Shown here: positions 25,234 to 33,435 of the stretch, one piece after another
Layout of the letters: each line of letters begins with the position of its first letter
Position numbering within the stretch: position 1 is the first letter of the stretch
DNA from: Shewanella marinintestina
Lineage (GTDB): Bacteria > Pseudomonadota > Gammaproteobacteria > Enterobacterales > Shewanellaceae
Length of the DNA stretch: 64,000 nt
NCBI RefSeq assembly: GCF_023283845.1
Contig: NZ_JAKILC010000018.1
Span: forward strand, 1 to 64,000
Direction: 5' to 3'
The notes under the pieces: model-generated
Seen by the model: the letters and a program-made list of their open reading frames with translations, nothing else
Database searches by the model: none
What the model was told of the DNA's origin: nothing
Translations under genes and position numbers: made by a program

Positions 25234-26952
25234 CTAAGCCTGTTGGTGCTGCGGTTCGTTTTCGTTTTCGCGCTCACTGATCCAATGAGATATCACCTCA
25301 GCTACGCGTGCAGGTTCTTGGTTAGCCAGTAAGGTCAGATGATCCATCTGCACCGTTAGTGGTGAACCAGGTTCTGGCAGACTAAGGGTGCTAGTCCAAC
25401 CGTTCGTTGTTTTGACGTTATCGAGTGACATTAGCGCATCAGCTTGCTGTGAATTAGCTAACGCTTCATTGGCTTCTGCAGCTGGTGGCATTAACGGAAT
25501 CGCAGAGTCTTGGTTGGCATCTTGACTACCGTATTCTACGGTGCGAGTAAGGTGTTGGACCAATGGTCGTAGTACAAAAAAGATCATGCCTAGACCCAAA
25601 ATCGCGCCGATTAAATAGCGTAGGTAAGCTTGATAACTGTCAGCTTGCCACCAAGGAAGCGGCTCATATACCACGGCTTTGACCGGGGCAAAATTAAAGC
25701 TGCTGATACTGAATTGATCGCCACGGTTTGCGGTGTAACCGATTGCGCCCTGTACCATATTACTAATTTGGTCTAGCTGTGGCTGTGTCCAGCCAGTGTC
25801 CCCAGCGGCTTGGTTATTTAACAATACAGCAATCGATAGGCTTTCTAGCTGCATTTGCTGATAGCGGGTGTGTTTAACCGAGCGGCCAACTTCAAACTGA
25901 CGACTTTGGGTTTGATTTAGATTGCTGCTGGCGTTATTGGCTGCAGGATCGGCTGTCGGTGGTTGATTGCTCAGCGCTCCGGGGATCCCCAGCGCCATGT
26001 CTCCATTGCTTTGGTTAGTGCTCTGATTTTCTTGACTGATAACCGTTTGCGGATCAACTGACTCGCGAGTTTCTTCAACTTCGTTAAAGCTTACTTTAGC
26101 TGCGACTTGTACTTGGAAATTATCTTGCCCAAGAACTGGAAGTAACATGCTCGAAGCTCGGTTAATTAAGATCTGCTCTAGCTCTTGGGTGTATTCCAGT
26201 TGTTTGTCACGAGCTTGTGTCATGTCTTGGTTAGCATTGAGCTCGGCGCTTAGGTGATTGCCTTCTTGGTCGACAATCTGTACTTGCTCTGATGTCATAC
26301 CGGTTACGCTACCGGCAACAAGGTTGGCAATTGAAGTGACTTGCTCAGCTTTTAGGTGTTGACCAGTATAAAGATCGAGCATGACTGATGCTGTTGGTAG
26401 CTCAGGTTTTTGGCGAATAAACAGGGTTTTCTTTGGGATTGCTAAGTGAACGCGGGCAGTTTTTACCGCCTTTAACGCCATAATGGTGCGCGACAGCTCG
26501 CCTTCAAGGCTGTAGCGGTATTTGGCTTGCTCCATAAATTGGCTGGTACCAATCGCCGATGCATCGAGAGATTCCATGCCCGATGGAACTTTAGCTTTTA
26601 CGCCACGAGCGGCGAGTAGCATTCTAGCGTGACCTAGTTTATCTTCAGGCACGAGTACTAGACCACTTGTTGGGTCAAGTCGATAACTTAAACCTTCGCT
26701 ATCTAACACCTCAATAATGTGTGAGGTTTCGACATTCTCTTGGTCACCATACAAAGGGCTATAACCTTGACCTGTACTCCAAAGCATTAAAACAATCACA
26801 CAGGCGGCAACAATGGCCATAATCGCCAGCGTTGCTGCATGACGGTCGCCTAAGCTGAATTGCTGCCATTTTTGTTTTAGGGTGCCAAGGTGATCACTTT
26901 TACCTGAAGCGTCTGTTATTGCAGGGCTGGTTTGAGTCAATGTGGTTGACAT
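25234..26952 (-). CDS. fliF: MS-ring protein FliF
   Basis: 572 residues, the usual FliF size. There is an N-terminal membrane span (LAIMAIVAACVIVLMLW), then YSPLYGDQENVETSHIIEVL, the secretin-like ring-building region (KTARVHLAIPKKTLFIRQKP), a periplasmic region, and a second span (LRYLIGAILGLGMIFFVLRP) before the cytoplasmic FliG-binding tail. It forms the basal-body platform. It sits 74 bases downstream of fliE with its own AGGA ribosome site. Confidence 0.96.
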   Translation of the reverse strand: MSTTLTQTSPAITDASGKSDHLGTLKQKWQQFSLGDRHAATLAIMAIVAACVIVLMLWSTGQGYSPLYGDQENVETSHIIEVLDSEGLSYRLDPTSGLVLVPEDKLGHARMLLAARGVKAKVPSGMESLDASAIGTSQFMEQAKYRYSLEGELSRTIMALKAVKTARVHLAIPKKTLFIRQKPELPTASVMLDLYTGQHLKAEQVTSIANLVAGSVTGMTSEQVQIVDQEGNHLSAELNANQDMTQARDKQLEYTQELEQILINRASSMLLPVLGQDNFQVQVAAKVSFNEVEETRESVDPQTVISQENQSTNQSNGDMALGIPGALSNQPPTADPAANNASSNLNQTQSRQFEVGRSVKHTRYQQMQLESLSIAVLLNNQAAGDTGWTQPQLDQISNMVQGAIGYTANRGDQFSISSFNFAPVKAVVYEPLPWWQADSYQAYLRYLIGAILGLGMIFFVLRPLVQHLTRTVEYGSQDANQDSAIPLMPPAAEANEALANSQQADALMSLDNVKTTNGWTSTLSLPEPGSPLTVQMDHLTLLANQEPARVAEVISHWISERENENEPQHQQA

Positions 26953-27026
26953 GTTTTAGTTATCCTAGCTTAAAAAGGCCAATCGCTTGTTAAGCGTTAT
27001 CGAATTAGTAATGAAGTTAATAAGGT

Positions 27027-27365
27027 TCAAATAGGCATTTTCATGACGTCATCGAATGCTTGTACTAAGCGATTTCGAATTTGAATCATGGCTGAAAATG
27101 ACAAGCTGGCTTTTTGTGAGGCAACCATCGCCCCGACTAAGTCACTACTTTGGCCACTATCAACTGCCCGAACTAGCGCTGATGAAGCGTTTTGGTCGGC
27201 ATTAATAGCTGAGACTTTTTGCTTCATTAACTCAGTAAATGAAGCAGGCTGAAAACCAAAATCCCGTGGGTTAGGGCCTACTTTGATTGCACCTTTTGCC
27301 ATTTCAGTGTGAATACTCATTTGCTGCATGAGTAACTGAGGGCTAGTGATACTGGCATTTGACAT
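27027..27365 (-). CDS. fliE: Hook-basal body protein FliE
   Basis: 112 residues. The C-terminal half is the FliE signature (GAMVASQKASLSFSAMIQIR then NRLVQAFDDVMKMPI). It connects the MS ring to the rod. It lies 28 bases downstream of lafK, so it may be cotranscribed with it. Confidence 0.94.
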   Translation of the reverse strand: MSNASITSPQLLMQQMSIHTEMAKGAIKVGPNPRDFGFQPASFTELMKQKVSAINADQNASSALVRAVDSGQSSDLVGAMVASQKASLSFSAMIQIRNRLVQAFDDVMKMPI

Positions 27366-27393
27366 GGATGATCCTTAAAAATCTGATTCTGGT

Positions 27394-28701
27394 TTAAGCG
27401 GCGTGACCTGATTGCGCCAAGATATTATCGATATCAATACCTTGTTCTCTCATTTGCACTAGCTTGTATCGCAACGCTCTGGTGGTCATGCCAAGTGCCT
27501 CTGCGGTGTGGTTACGCTGGCCATTGTTGCGCTTCAATGTATCGATAATGTATTGAAATTCTGCATGGCGTTTTGAGGCTTTAAGCCCTAACTCATTCGG
27601 TTCGCATAGACGCTCACCTGTTTGAGTGACTAAACCTAGTTCTTCTGCTTGCAGCGCTTGGCCGCGGCGCATAACTAGTGCGCGTTGTATGGTGTTTTCA
27701 AGTTCGCGAACATTTCCAGGCCAGTCGTGACATAAAAGCAGGTTACGTGCTTGCTCGCTGAAGTAACAAGGCTGATCTGCGGCAAGCATTTTGTAACGTT
27801 GTAGAAAGTGTTCTGCGATAGGCAGAATGTCTTCGCGACGTTGGCGCAAAGGTAATATTTTTATTGGTAGCACATCTAAACGATAGAAAAGGTCTTCTCT
27901 GAAACTGCCATCTTTAACGGCTTGGCGAAGATCTTTGTTGGTCGCCGCAATAACGCGAATATTGAGCTTTACTGATTTATGGCTACCTAAGCGCTCAACT
28001 TCTCTTTCTTGCAACACGCGCAATAATTTTGCCTGCAGGAGTAGTGGCATTTCGCCGATTTCATCGAGTAAAAGCGTGCCGTTATTGGCTAATTCAAATT
28101 TGCCAGCCTGATCAACATTAGCACCAGTAAAAGCCCCCTTAACATGACCAAAAAGAATCGATTCCAAAATGCTTTCCGGAATTGCTGCACAGTTAATCGC
28201 GATAAAAGGTTGCTCGGCTCGATTAGAGTGACGGTGAATATATCTCGCTAAAGGCTCTTTACCTGTTCCGCTTTCGCCAGTTAATAGCACAGTTGCTTCA
28301 GTACTTGCTGCGCGATGGGCAAGCATGAGTAGTTGCCTACTTACTGGCGCTGCACAAATAAGCTCATTATTGGGTAACTCTAAACGGCGTAATCTTTGTA
28401 ATAGCGAGCAGAGTTGGTTTTGATCAATTGGTAGTAGTAAGTAATCTTGAACGCCTGATTGCATGGCCATACTCGCAAGCTCTGTTTGCTCAGGTTCCAA
28501 TAAGGCGACTTGATGCTTGCCAGGGTAGCGCTGCAATTGCCGTGTAACACTGTCTAGGTTGCACTCCGATAGGTTAACCAAACTAAGCCAAGGGCACGTA
28601 TTATCGGATTCTTGCCATAAGTGAAATCCTTGTTGGGCTAATAGATCCACACTTGATGTTGGGAGTTGTGCATCGATAAATCTTAAACTCGTATGATTCA
28701 C
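27394..28701 (-). CDS. lafK: Sigma-54-dependent lateral flagellar regulator LafK
   Basis: 435-residue enhancer-binding protein. The N-terminal ~110 residues resemble a receiver domain (VALLEPEQTELASMAMQSG) without an evident phospho-acceptor Asp pocket. The AAA+ domain has Walker A GESGTGKE (142-149), the sigma-54 loop GAFTGA (189-194), Walker B LLLDEIGEMP and the arginine region REDLFYRLDV. A Fis-type helix-turn-helix closes the protein (NHTAEALGMTTRALRYKLVQ). In Vibrio, LafK is the master activator of early lateral genes. It starts at a GTG overlapping the motY stop (GTGA), with GGAG upstream. Confidence 0.94.
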   Translation of the reverse strand: MNHTSLRFIDAQLPTSSVDLLAQQGFHLWQESDNTCPWLSLVNLSECNLDSVTRQLQRYPGKHQVALLEPEQTELASMAMQSGVQDYLLLPIDQNQLCSLLQRLRRLELPNNELICAAPVSRQLLMLAHRAASTEATVLLTGESGTGKEPLARYIHRHSNRAEQPFIAINCAAIPESILESILFGHVKGAFTGANVDQAGKFELANNGTLLLDEIGEMPLLLQAKLLRVLQEREVERLGSHKSVKLNIRVIAATNKDLRQAVKDGSFREDLFYRLDVLPIKILPLRQRREDILPIAEHFLQRYKMLAADQPCYFSEQARNLLLCHDWPGNVRELENTIQRALVMRRGQALQAEELGLVTQTGERLCEPNELGLKASKRHAEFQYIIDTLKRNNGQRNHTAEALGMTTRALRYKLVQMREQGIDIDNILAQSGHAA

Positions 28702-29594
28702 TTGGATGCTCCTTGATAGGCCATTTTATTCGTGGCTGACTTAACCAAGCGCAAGCTGACACGACGATTTAATTCTCGCCCTGTAACATCATTATTGCTG
28801 GCTATTGGTGCTCTATTACCGTGGTGGCGAACTTGAATCATGCTGATTGGCACCCCAAGCTCAATGAGTCGAGACATCACTTCGTCAGCCCGTTCTTTGC
28901 TGAGCAAAAGGTTTGTTAAGTGATCGCCTGATGCGTCTGCATGACCATCGATGAGAATTTCTTTAATACTTGGATCGGCTTGAAGGTAACGGTAGACCGC
29001 ATATAAATCTTGTTCATGGGAAGCCAAAAGATGGCTGGAGTTACTCGCAAAGCGTAAATCTAAACGGCGCAAGTAGCTAAAAGGCTGTGGTAAAAGTTGT
29101 TGCCGACAAATACGAAATTGGTTTGCTACTTTCTGAGTGGCGACAGGGCTAGAACTCACTTGATAATTTGTTTCGGCTGTAGAAATAGCGATTTGCCAAG
29201 TGAGCCCTTGTTCTAACGCTTCTAAGAAGGCTGCGGTATTTTTTTGACTAGAGGCACTCACGCCATGCCAGTTAAGTACAGTCGTTGGAGGTTGTAGACT
29301 GTTTTTGGCCTGCCACGCTGGAGATATTACAGAGGCGAGACTCTGGTTATTATTTAGGTCTAACCAGTCGCTTTGTAAAGTTAGCGTTATCGCCTCGCCA
29401 GGCTTTGCTATGAGTTTTAGTGTGCCGAAACTTTGCACTCTATGGGTTATTTCACAGCCAAAAGCATCCCCAGAAAAATCCCATAGGGCTTTTTCTAGAT
29501 GTGTTTTATAGTTATTTGTTACAGCCAAAGCATTATTAGTGACGGCAACAAAAACAACGTTTAGACAGAGCAATATATAAACTGAGGCTTTCAA
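28698..29594 (-). CDS. motY: MotY-like T-ring protein of the lateral motor
   Basis: 298 residues: an N-terminal signal peptide (ILLCLNVVFVAVTNNALA), a MotY-type N-terminal domain (WDFSGDAFGCEITHRVQSFG) and a C-terminal OmpA-like peptidoglycan-binding domain (EILIDGHADASGDHLTNLLL, ERADEVMSRL, GRELNRRVSLRLV). In Vibrio parahaemolyticus a motY homologue stands before lafK in the lateral locus, as here, and is needed for lateral motility. The start is a TTG with AAGGG about ten bases upstream. It overlaps lafK by four bases. Confidence 0.88.
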   Translation of the reverse strand: MKASVYILLCLNVVFVAVTNNALAVTNNYKTHLEKALWDFSGDAFGCEITHRVQSFGTLKLIAKPGEAITLTLQSDWLDLNNNQSLASVISPAWQAKNSLQPPTTVLNWHGVSASSQKNTAAFLEALEQGLTWQIAISTAETNYQVSSSPVATQKVANQFRICRQQLLPQPFSYLRRLDLRFASNSSHLLASHEQDLYAVYRYLQADPSIKEILIDGHADASGDHLTNLLLSKERADEVMSRLIELGVPISMIQVRHHGNRAPIASNNDVTGRELNRRVSLRLVKSATNKMAYQGASK

Positions 29595-30138
29595 TTTGTC
29601 ATAACCCTTAAATGTAGAAGATGTTGTGTTTTTTATAATTCTATTTTTAAGGTTGCCAATTAAACACGTAATATTAAATTATGTAAAACTCTTTTATTTT
29701 TATTTTTCATTTAAATCAAATTTTAAGTAAATACTTTTGGTTAATATGTGTAAAACTCTTGCAGAATCAATAAAACTGTTTTAAAACCATCATCCATTAC
29801 AGATTATCTAATAATGACACTGGCTGTTTTATTAGCTGTTATAGTGGTTTTTAGTTTGCTGTATGGTTTCAAGTCTTTGATTTTATGGTTTTTATTATTT
29901 ATTTATAAAATAATTTAATTTTGGTTAAAGTTTTTGCTTGATTCGGTCGCCTTATAATTTGTTATTTGCGCTTAATTTTTGTTTAGGATGATTAATTAAA
30001 TCCTCAATTAATTTAATGTGGTTTTTTTGACGTTAATTTGTTTTGTTTTTTTGAGTTGATATTTTGTCGCTAGTCATTTTAATAGCTTTTTTAGTTATTG
30101 CGTCGATATATTGACGCTATGTTGTTGAGGAATTTAGG
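29595..30138. other. AT-rich divergent regulatory region between motY-lafK and fliM
   Basis: About 540 bases of very AT-rich DNA with many T- and A-tracts and no credible gene. It must contain the promoters of both the motY-lafK-fli block and the fliMNPQR-flhBA block. One sigma-54-like element on the plus strand is noted separately; none with correct spacing was found on the minus strand. The base composition suggests bent DNA and possible H-NS-type silencing (inference). Confidence 0.6.
29845..29860 (+). promoter_or_regulatory. Candidate sigma-54 promoter of the fliM operon
   Basis: TGGTTTTTAGTTTGCT has the invariant GG and GC ten bases apart and a good -12 box (TTTGCT), but the -24 box lacks CAC. 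It would give a leader of about 270 bases before fliM. Plausible but weak. Confidence 0.35.
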
Positions 30139-31020
30139 GTGAAAACTACCGCGAAAGCTAATCTAATTAAATCCAGCCTCGGCATTAAAGTTAGGCCAGT
30201 TGTATTAATTAAAGAAAAGTTAGCTCGTAGCCGACTTTTATTACAATTAGAATCATGCCAGCGTTTAATGATGGATGTGGTCAATGAATTGCTTTTGCCA
30301 ATAACAAGGCAGGGTCATTATGGCGTATCTAATATCTCGCTCAGCGTTAACAATGAGCCTTTAGTTCCAGAGCTTGACCATGCTTGGTTTTTGCTAAGCT
30401 ATAACCGAGTTGAATTAGGTTGGTGGTCTATGGATAAATGCATCCTAGATCAGTTGGCAAGTAGCTATTATGGCTGTTACTCAACAGTGATGGCTTCGCC
30501 GTTACGTGCGCCGAGCCAATCAGAGTTTCGTTTGGTAAAACGCCTAATGACAGCTGCAATTACAACCTTGCCAATTACTGAAATTGATATCAGTAAACTC
30601 GAGCTGGAGTTGGTAATGAGCAAAACGCCTATTGCTCCGCCAGTTTGCTGCGAATTGAGTTTTCCTACAGGTCACCACGGTTCGCCAATTTATTTTTATA
30701 TGGCTGAACATTTACTCGAATTAATGGCAGAACAACCAAGCCATTTTCAAGCTGATCCGTATTTAGCGGATAAATTAGCCCATAGATTAAAGCAAATTCC
30801 GGTGAAAACTCTTGTCGAACTCGGGCATCAAAGCATGCCTGTTACCTCTCTGCAGCGACTTGCAGTGGGTGACATCTTACCTATGAATTTACATTCTCGC
30901 TGCCCTATGACGGTAGGTAAGCGTCCACTTTTTTACGCCACAGTGCACACCCATGAAGGGCAGTTAGTGGCTAAATTGACCCAAGAAGTCTTTTTAATGG
31001 AGGAGCAACCCAATGGCTGA
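30139..31020 (+). CDS. fliM: Flagellar motor switch protein FliM (short lateral form)
   Basis: 293 residues with the FliM middle domain (MMDVVNELLLPITRQGHYGV; SEFRLVKRLMTAAITTLP) and a SpoA-like C-terminal domain (LQRLAVGDILPMNLHSRCPM). It is about 40 residues shorter than E. coli FliM. The N-terminal CheY-P-binding motif (LSQxEIDALL) is missing; the protein instead begins MKTTAKANLIKSSLGIKVRP. GTG start with GAGG upstream. It opens the plus-strand fliMNPQR-flhBA operon and overlaps fliN by eight bases. Confidence 0.93.
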   Translation: MKTTAKANLIKSSLGIKVRPVVLIKEKLARSRLLLQLESCQRLMMDVVNELLLPITRQGHYGVSNISLSVNNEPLVPELDHAWFLLSYNRVELGWWSMDKCILDQLASSYYGCYSTVMASPLRAPSQSEFRLVKRLMTAAITTLPITEIDISKLELELVMSKTPIAPPVCCELSFPTGHHGSPIYFYMAEHLLELMAEQPSHFQADPYLADKLAHRLKQIPVKTLVELGHQSMPVTSLQRLAVGDILPMNLHSRCPMTVGKRPLFYATVHTHEGQLVAKLTQEVFLMEEQPNG

Positions 31021-31369
31021 CAATAGTATTTTGCAAGATGATGATTTTTTATTGGATGACGATTTTTTTGCAGATACCGCAATTGGTGAAACCAAAGCGT
31101 CGGCAAAGCCTGTTAAGGATATGTCTTTCTTTCAGCAGCTACCGGTACATGTGACTTTGGAGCTTGCTAGTGTGGAAATGTCTTTAGGCGAGCTAACTCA
31201 AATGGGCGAGGGAGATGTAGTGGCTCTTGATCGTATGGTTGGTGAGCCATTGGATATTCGGGTTAATGGTGCCTTACTCGGTCGCGGCGAAGTGGTTGAG
31301 GTGAATGGTCGTTATGGTGTGCGTTTACTTGAGGTTGAAGCCACAAGTTTAACCGGAGCCATTGACTAA
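31013..31369 (+). CDS. fliN: Flagellar motor switch protein FliN
   Basis: 118 residues. An acidic N-terminus (DDDFLLDDDFFAD) precedes the SpoA domain: LPVHVTLELASVEMSLGELT, GDVVALDRMVGEPLDIRVNG and RGEVVEVNGRYGVRLLEV. It completes the C ring and binds FliH. The ATG overlaps the fliM stop, and GGAG lies upstream. Only two bases separate it from fliP, so no fliO stands in the usual place. Confidence 0.95.
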   Translation: MADNSILQDDDFLLDDDFFADTAIGETKASAKPVKDMSFFQQLPVHVTLELASVEMSLGELTQMGEGDVVALDRMVGEPLDIRVNGALLGRGEVVEVNGRYGVRLLEVEATSLTGAID

Positions 31370-31371
31370 CT

Positions 31372-32100
31372 ATGTGGCGAGTGTTGCTGCTTGTATTGCT
31401 AAGTTTCTCATCTACTGCTTATGCAGGGGACGGTTTTACCTTATTTTCATTAGCTGATGGGGATAAAACCCAAGCTGTTAACGTTAAATTAGAAATTTTG
31501 GCACTGATGACAGTGCTAAGTTTTCTACCCGCATTGCTGATGATGCTAACCAGCTTTACGCGGATTATTGTGGTATTGGCTATTTTACGACAAGCATTAG
31601 GCTTGCAGCAAAGCCCACCCAATAAGGTACTGATTGGCATCGCATTAGTCATGACTATCTTCATTATGCGCCCAACAGGGCAAGCTATCTACGATGAGGC
31701 TTTTCTACCTTATGACTTAGGTCAAATAGAGCTAACTGAAGCGGTTGCTCGCGCTGAAATTCCATTACGACAGTTTATGTTAGCGCAAACCCGTGAAACT
31801 GACCTGGAGCAGATGCTTAAGATTGCCGATGAACCTACAACACTTACAGCCGAAGAGATCCCTTTCTTTGTATTGATGCCTGCATTTGTATTGAGTGAGC
31901 TAAAAACAGCGTTTCAGATAGGCTTTTTAATCTTCTTACCATTTTTGGTGATCGATCTGGTCGTCGCCAGTGTCTTGATGTCTATGGGTATGATGATGTT
32001 GTCACCCCTTATTATTTCTCTTCCATTTAAGCTGATGGTGTTTGTATTAGTCGACGGTTGGTCGATGACAGTAAGCACTCTGGTAGCCAGTTATGGATAA
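31372..32100 (+). CDS. fliP: Flagellar export gate protein FliP
   Basis: 242 residues with a cleavable signal peptide (MWRVLLLVLLSFSSTAYA) and several membrane spans. FliP family motifs are TSFTRIIVVLAILRQALGLQ, PPNKVLIGIALVMT and EIPFFVLMPAFVLSELKTAF. It forms the export-gate core with FliQ and FliR. The stop overlaps a tiny frame starting at 32093 (ATGGATAA). Confidence 0.96.
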   Translation: MWRVLLLVLLSFSSTAYAGDGFTLFSLADGDKTQAVNVKLEILALMTVLSFLPALLMMLTSFTRIIVVLAILRQALGLQQSPPNKVLIGIALVMTIFIMRPTGQAIYDEAFLPYDLGQIELTEAVARAEIPLRQFMLAQTRETDLEQMLKIADEPTTLTAEEIPFFVLMPAFVLSELKTAFQIGFLIFLPFLVIDLVVASVLMSMGMMMLSPLIISLPFKLMVFVLVDGWSMTVSTLVASYG

Positions 32101-32127
32101 TCTTTTACCAATGGCGATTGTTTGCTT

Positions 32128-32274
32128 ATGAAGCTCAATAACAACGATACAGCGCTGCTGTACATCTCTTTTACTGACACACTTTACCTGTTGCTGGGTG
32201 GTGTGATGTTAGCCTTGGTTGCTCTAAATGACTGGCCTGCAGTGATTGCTTTGCTTACAGGTATTGAGGCATAG
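32128..32274 (+). CDS. Possible 48-residue single-span protein between fliP and fliQ
   Basis: ATG at 32128 opens a 48-codon frame beginning MKLNNNDTALLYISFTDTLY with a clear hydrophobic helix (LYLLLGGVMLALVAL). It is reached through a 12-codon frame (32093-32131) that overlaps the fliP stop by eight bases and this ATG by ATGA, the coupling style used elsewhere in the cluster. fliP and fliQ are normally adjacent, so the 216-base gap is odd. FliO, also a small membrane protein, is otherwise missing. No good ribosome site is seen, so it may instead be a remnant. Confidence 0.3.
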   Translation: MKLNNNDTALLYISFTDTLYLLLGGVMLALVALNDWPAVIALLTGIEA

Positions 32275-32316
32275 GCTGTGAGCATAAATGAGCTAGCAGT
32301 TTTTGGGAGTTAAGTA

Positions 32317-32586
32317 ATGGATGTCAACGAGCTTACTGCAATGTTTGCTGAAGCGATATTTCTGGTCGTCGCCATGGTTGGTGTATTGGTGGTGCCAGGT
32401 TTATTGGTCGGTTTACTGATAGCGGTCTTTCAGGCGGCAACCCAAGTTAACGAACAAACTTTGAGTTTTTTGCCGCGACTGATCATTACCTTACTGATGG
32501 TGGTTTTTGCGGGTGAGTGGCTACTGATGAAGATTTGCGATTTCTTCGATCGCCTCTTTATGAACATTCCACACCTTATTGGCTAA
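32317..32586 (+). CDS. fliQ: Flagellar export gate protein FliQ
   Basis: 89 residues, the standard FliQ length, with two membrane helices. The family patterns are VVPGLLVGLLIAVFQAATQV and NEQTLSFLPRLIITLLMVVF. GGGAG stands eight bases before the ATG. Confidence 0.96.
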   Translation: MDVNELTAMFAEAIFLVVAMVGVLVVPGLLVGLLIAVFQAATQVNEQTLSFLPRLIITLLMVVFAGEWLLMKICDFFDRLFMNIPHLIG

Positions 32587-32655
32587 GGGGAAACCTCTGT
32601 TGCTGCTCGCTTTTAAGATGAATGGTTTTGTTGCTTACAGGCTAAGGGCTTCTCT

Positions 32656-33435
32656 TTGCTGTCGTTAACATCAGTGCAGATCAGCGCGTTTATCGGAACT
32701 TTCTGGTGGCCATTTTGCCGCATAATGGGGGCATTTATGGTGATGCCTTTTTTGGGTAATAATTATATCCCCTCCACGGTGCGTATTCTTTTAGCAATGA
32801 GTATTTCAGCATTAATTGCTCCGCTACTACCGCCTGTACCACAGGTTGATGCTGTTTCTTTTCAAGCGCTAATTCTAGCTGTTGAACAGCTTTTAATTGG
32901 CTTTATGTTGGCACTATTTCTGTCAATTATGATCCACGTAATGACCCTTTTTGGTGCCATGATGTCGATGCAAATGGGCCTTTCAATGGCGGTCATGAAC
33001 GACCCGTCTAGTGGTGGTAGTAACCCCATTTTGGGCTTGTGGTTTATGCTTTATGGAACCTTACTGTTCTTGGCTCTCGATGGTCACTTGGTGGCGATTG
33101 GCGTATTAGTCGACAGTTTTAGGTTGTGGCCCATTGGCATGGGGGTGTTTGAATTACCTTTAATGGGGCTAATTGCTCGTTTTGCATGGATTTTTGCCGC
33201 AGCTTTTATGCTGGCTTTGCCGGCGATTTTAGCCATGTTAGTGGTTAACTTTACGTTTGGTGTGTTAAGCCGTGCCGCCCCATCCTTAAATGTATTTGCT
33301 CTGGGCTTTCCGATGTCGATGTTGATGGGATTACTTTGTGTTTTCTTTTCGTTCAGCGGTTTGCCTAGCCGTTATAGCGACCTTTGCTTAGATGCGCTAT
33401 CTGCCATGTACCAGTTTATTGGAGGTACGCCATGA
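32656..33435 (+). CDS. fliR: Flagellar export gate protein FliR
   Basis: 259 residues with about six membrane spans. FliR signatures include FCRIMGAFMVMPFLGNNYIP and AAPSLNVFALGFPMSMLMGL. The apparent start is a TTG with AAGGG seven bases upstream; no in-frame ATG precedes the first helix. The 69 bases after fliQ include a stray 16-codon frame. The stop overlaps the flhB ATG (ATGA). Confidence 0.94.
   Translation: MLSLTSVQISAFIGTFWWPFCRIMGAFMVMPFLGNNYIPSTVRILLAMSISALIAPLLPPVPQVDAVSFQALILAVEQLLIGFMLALFLSIMIHVMTLFGAMMSMQMGLSMAVMNDPSSGGSNPILGLWFMLYGTLLFLALDGHLVAIGVLVDSFRLWPIGMGVFELPLMGLIARFAWIFAAAFMLALPAILAMLVVNFTFGVLSRAAPSLNVFALGFPMSMLMGLLCVFFSFSGLPSRYSDLCLDALSAMYQFIGGTP

Noticed and set aside
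29820..29836. Sigma-54 site TGGCTGTTTTATTAGC
   Set aside because: GG and GC are eleven bases apart instead of ten.
32618..32668. 16-codon frame upstream of fliR
   Set aside because: Too short, overlaps the fliR start, and has no ribosome site of its own.
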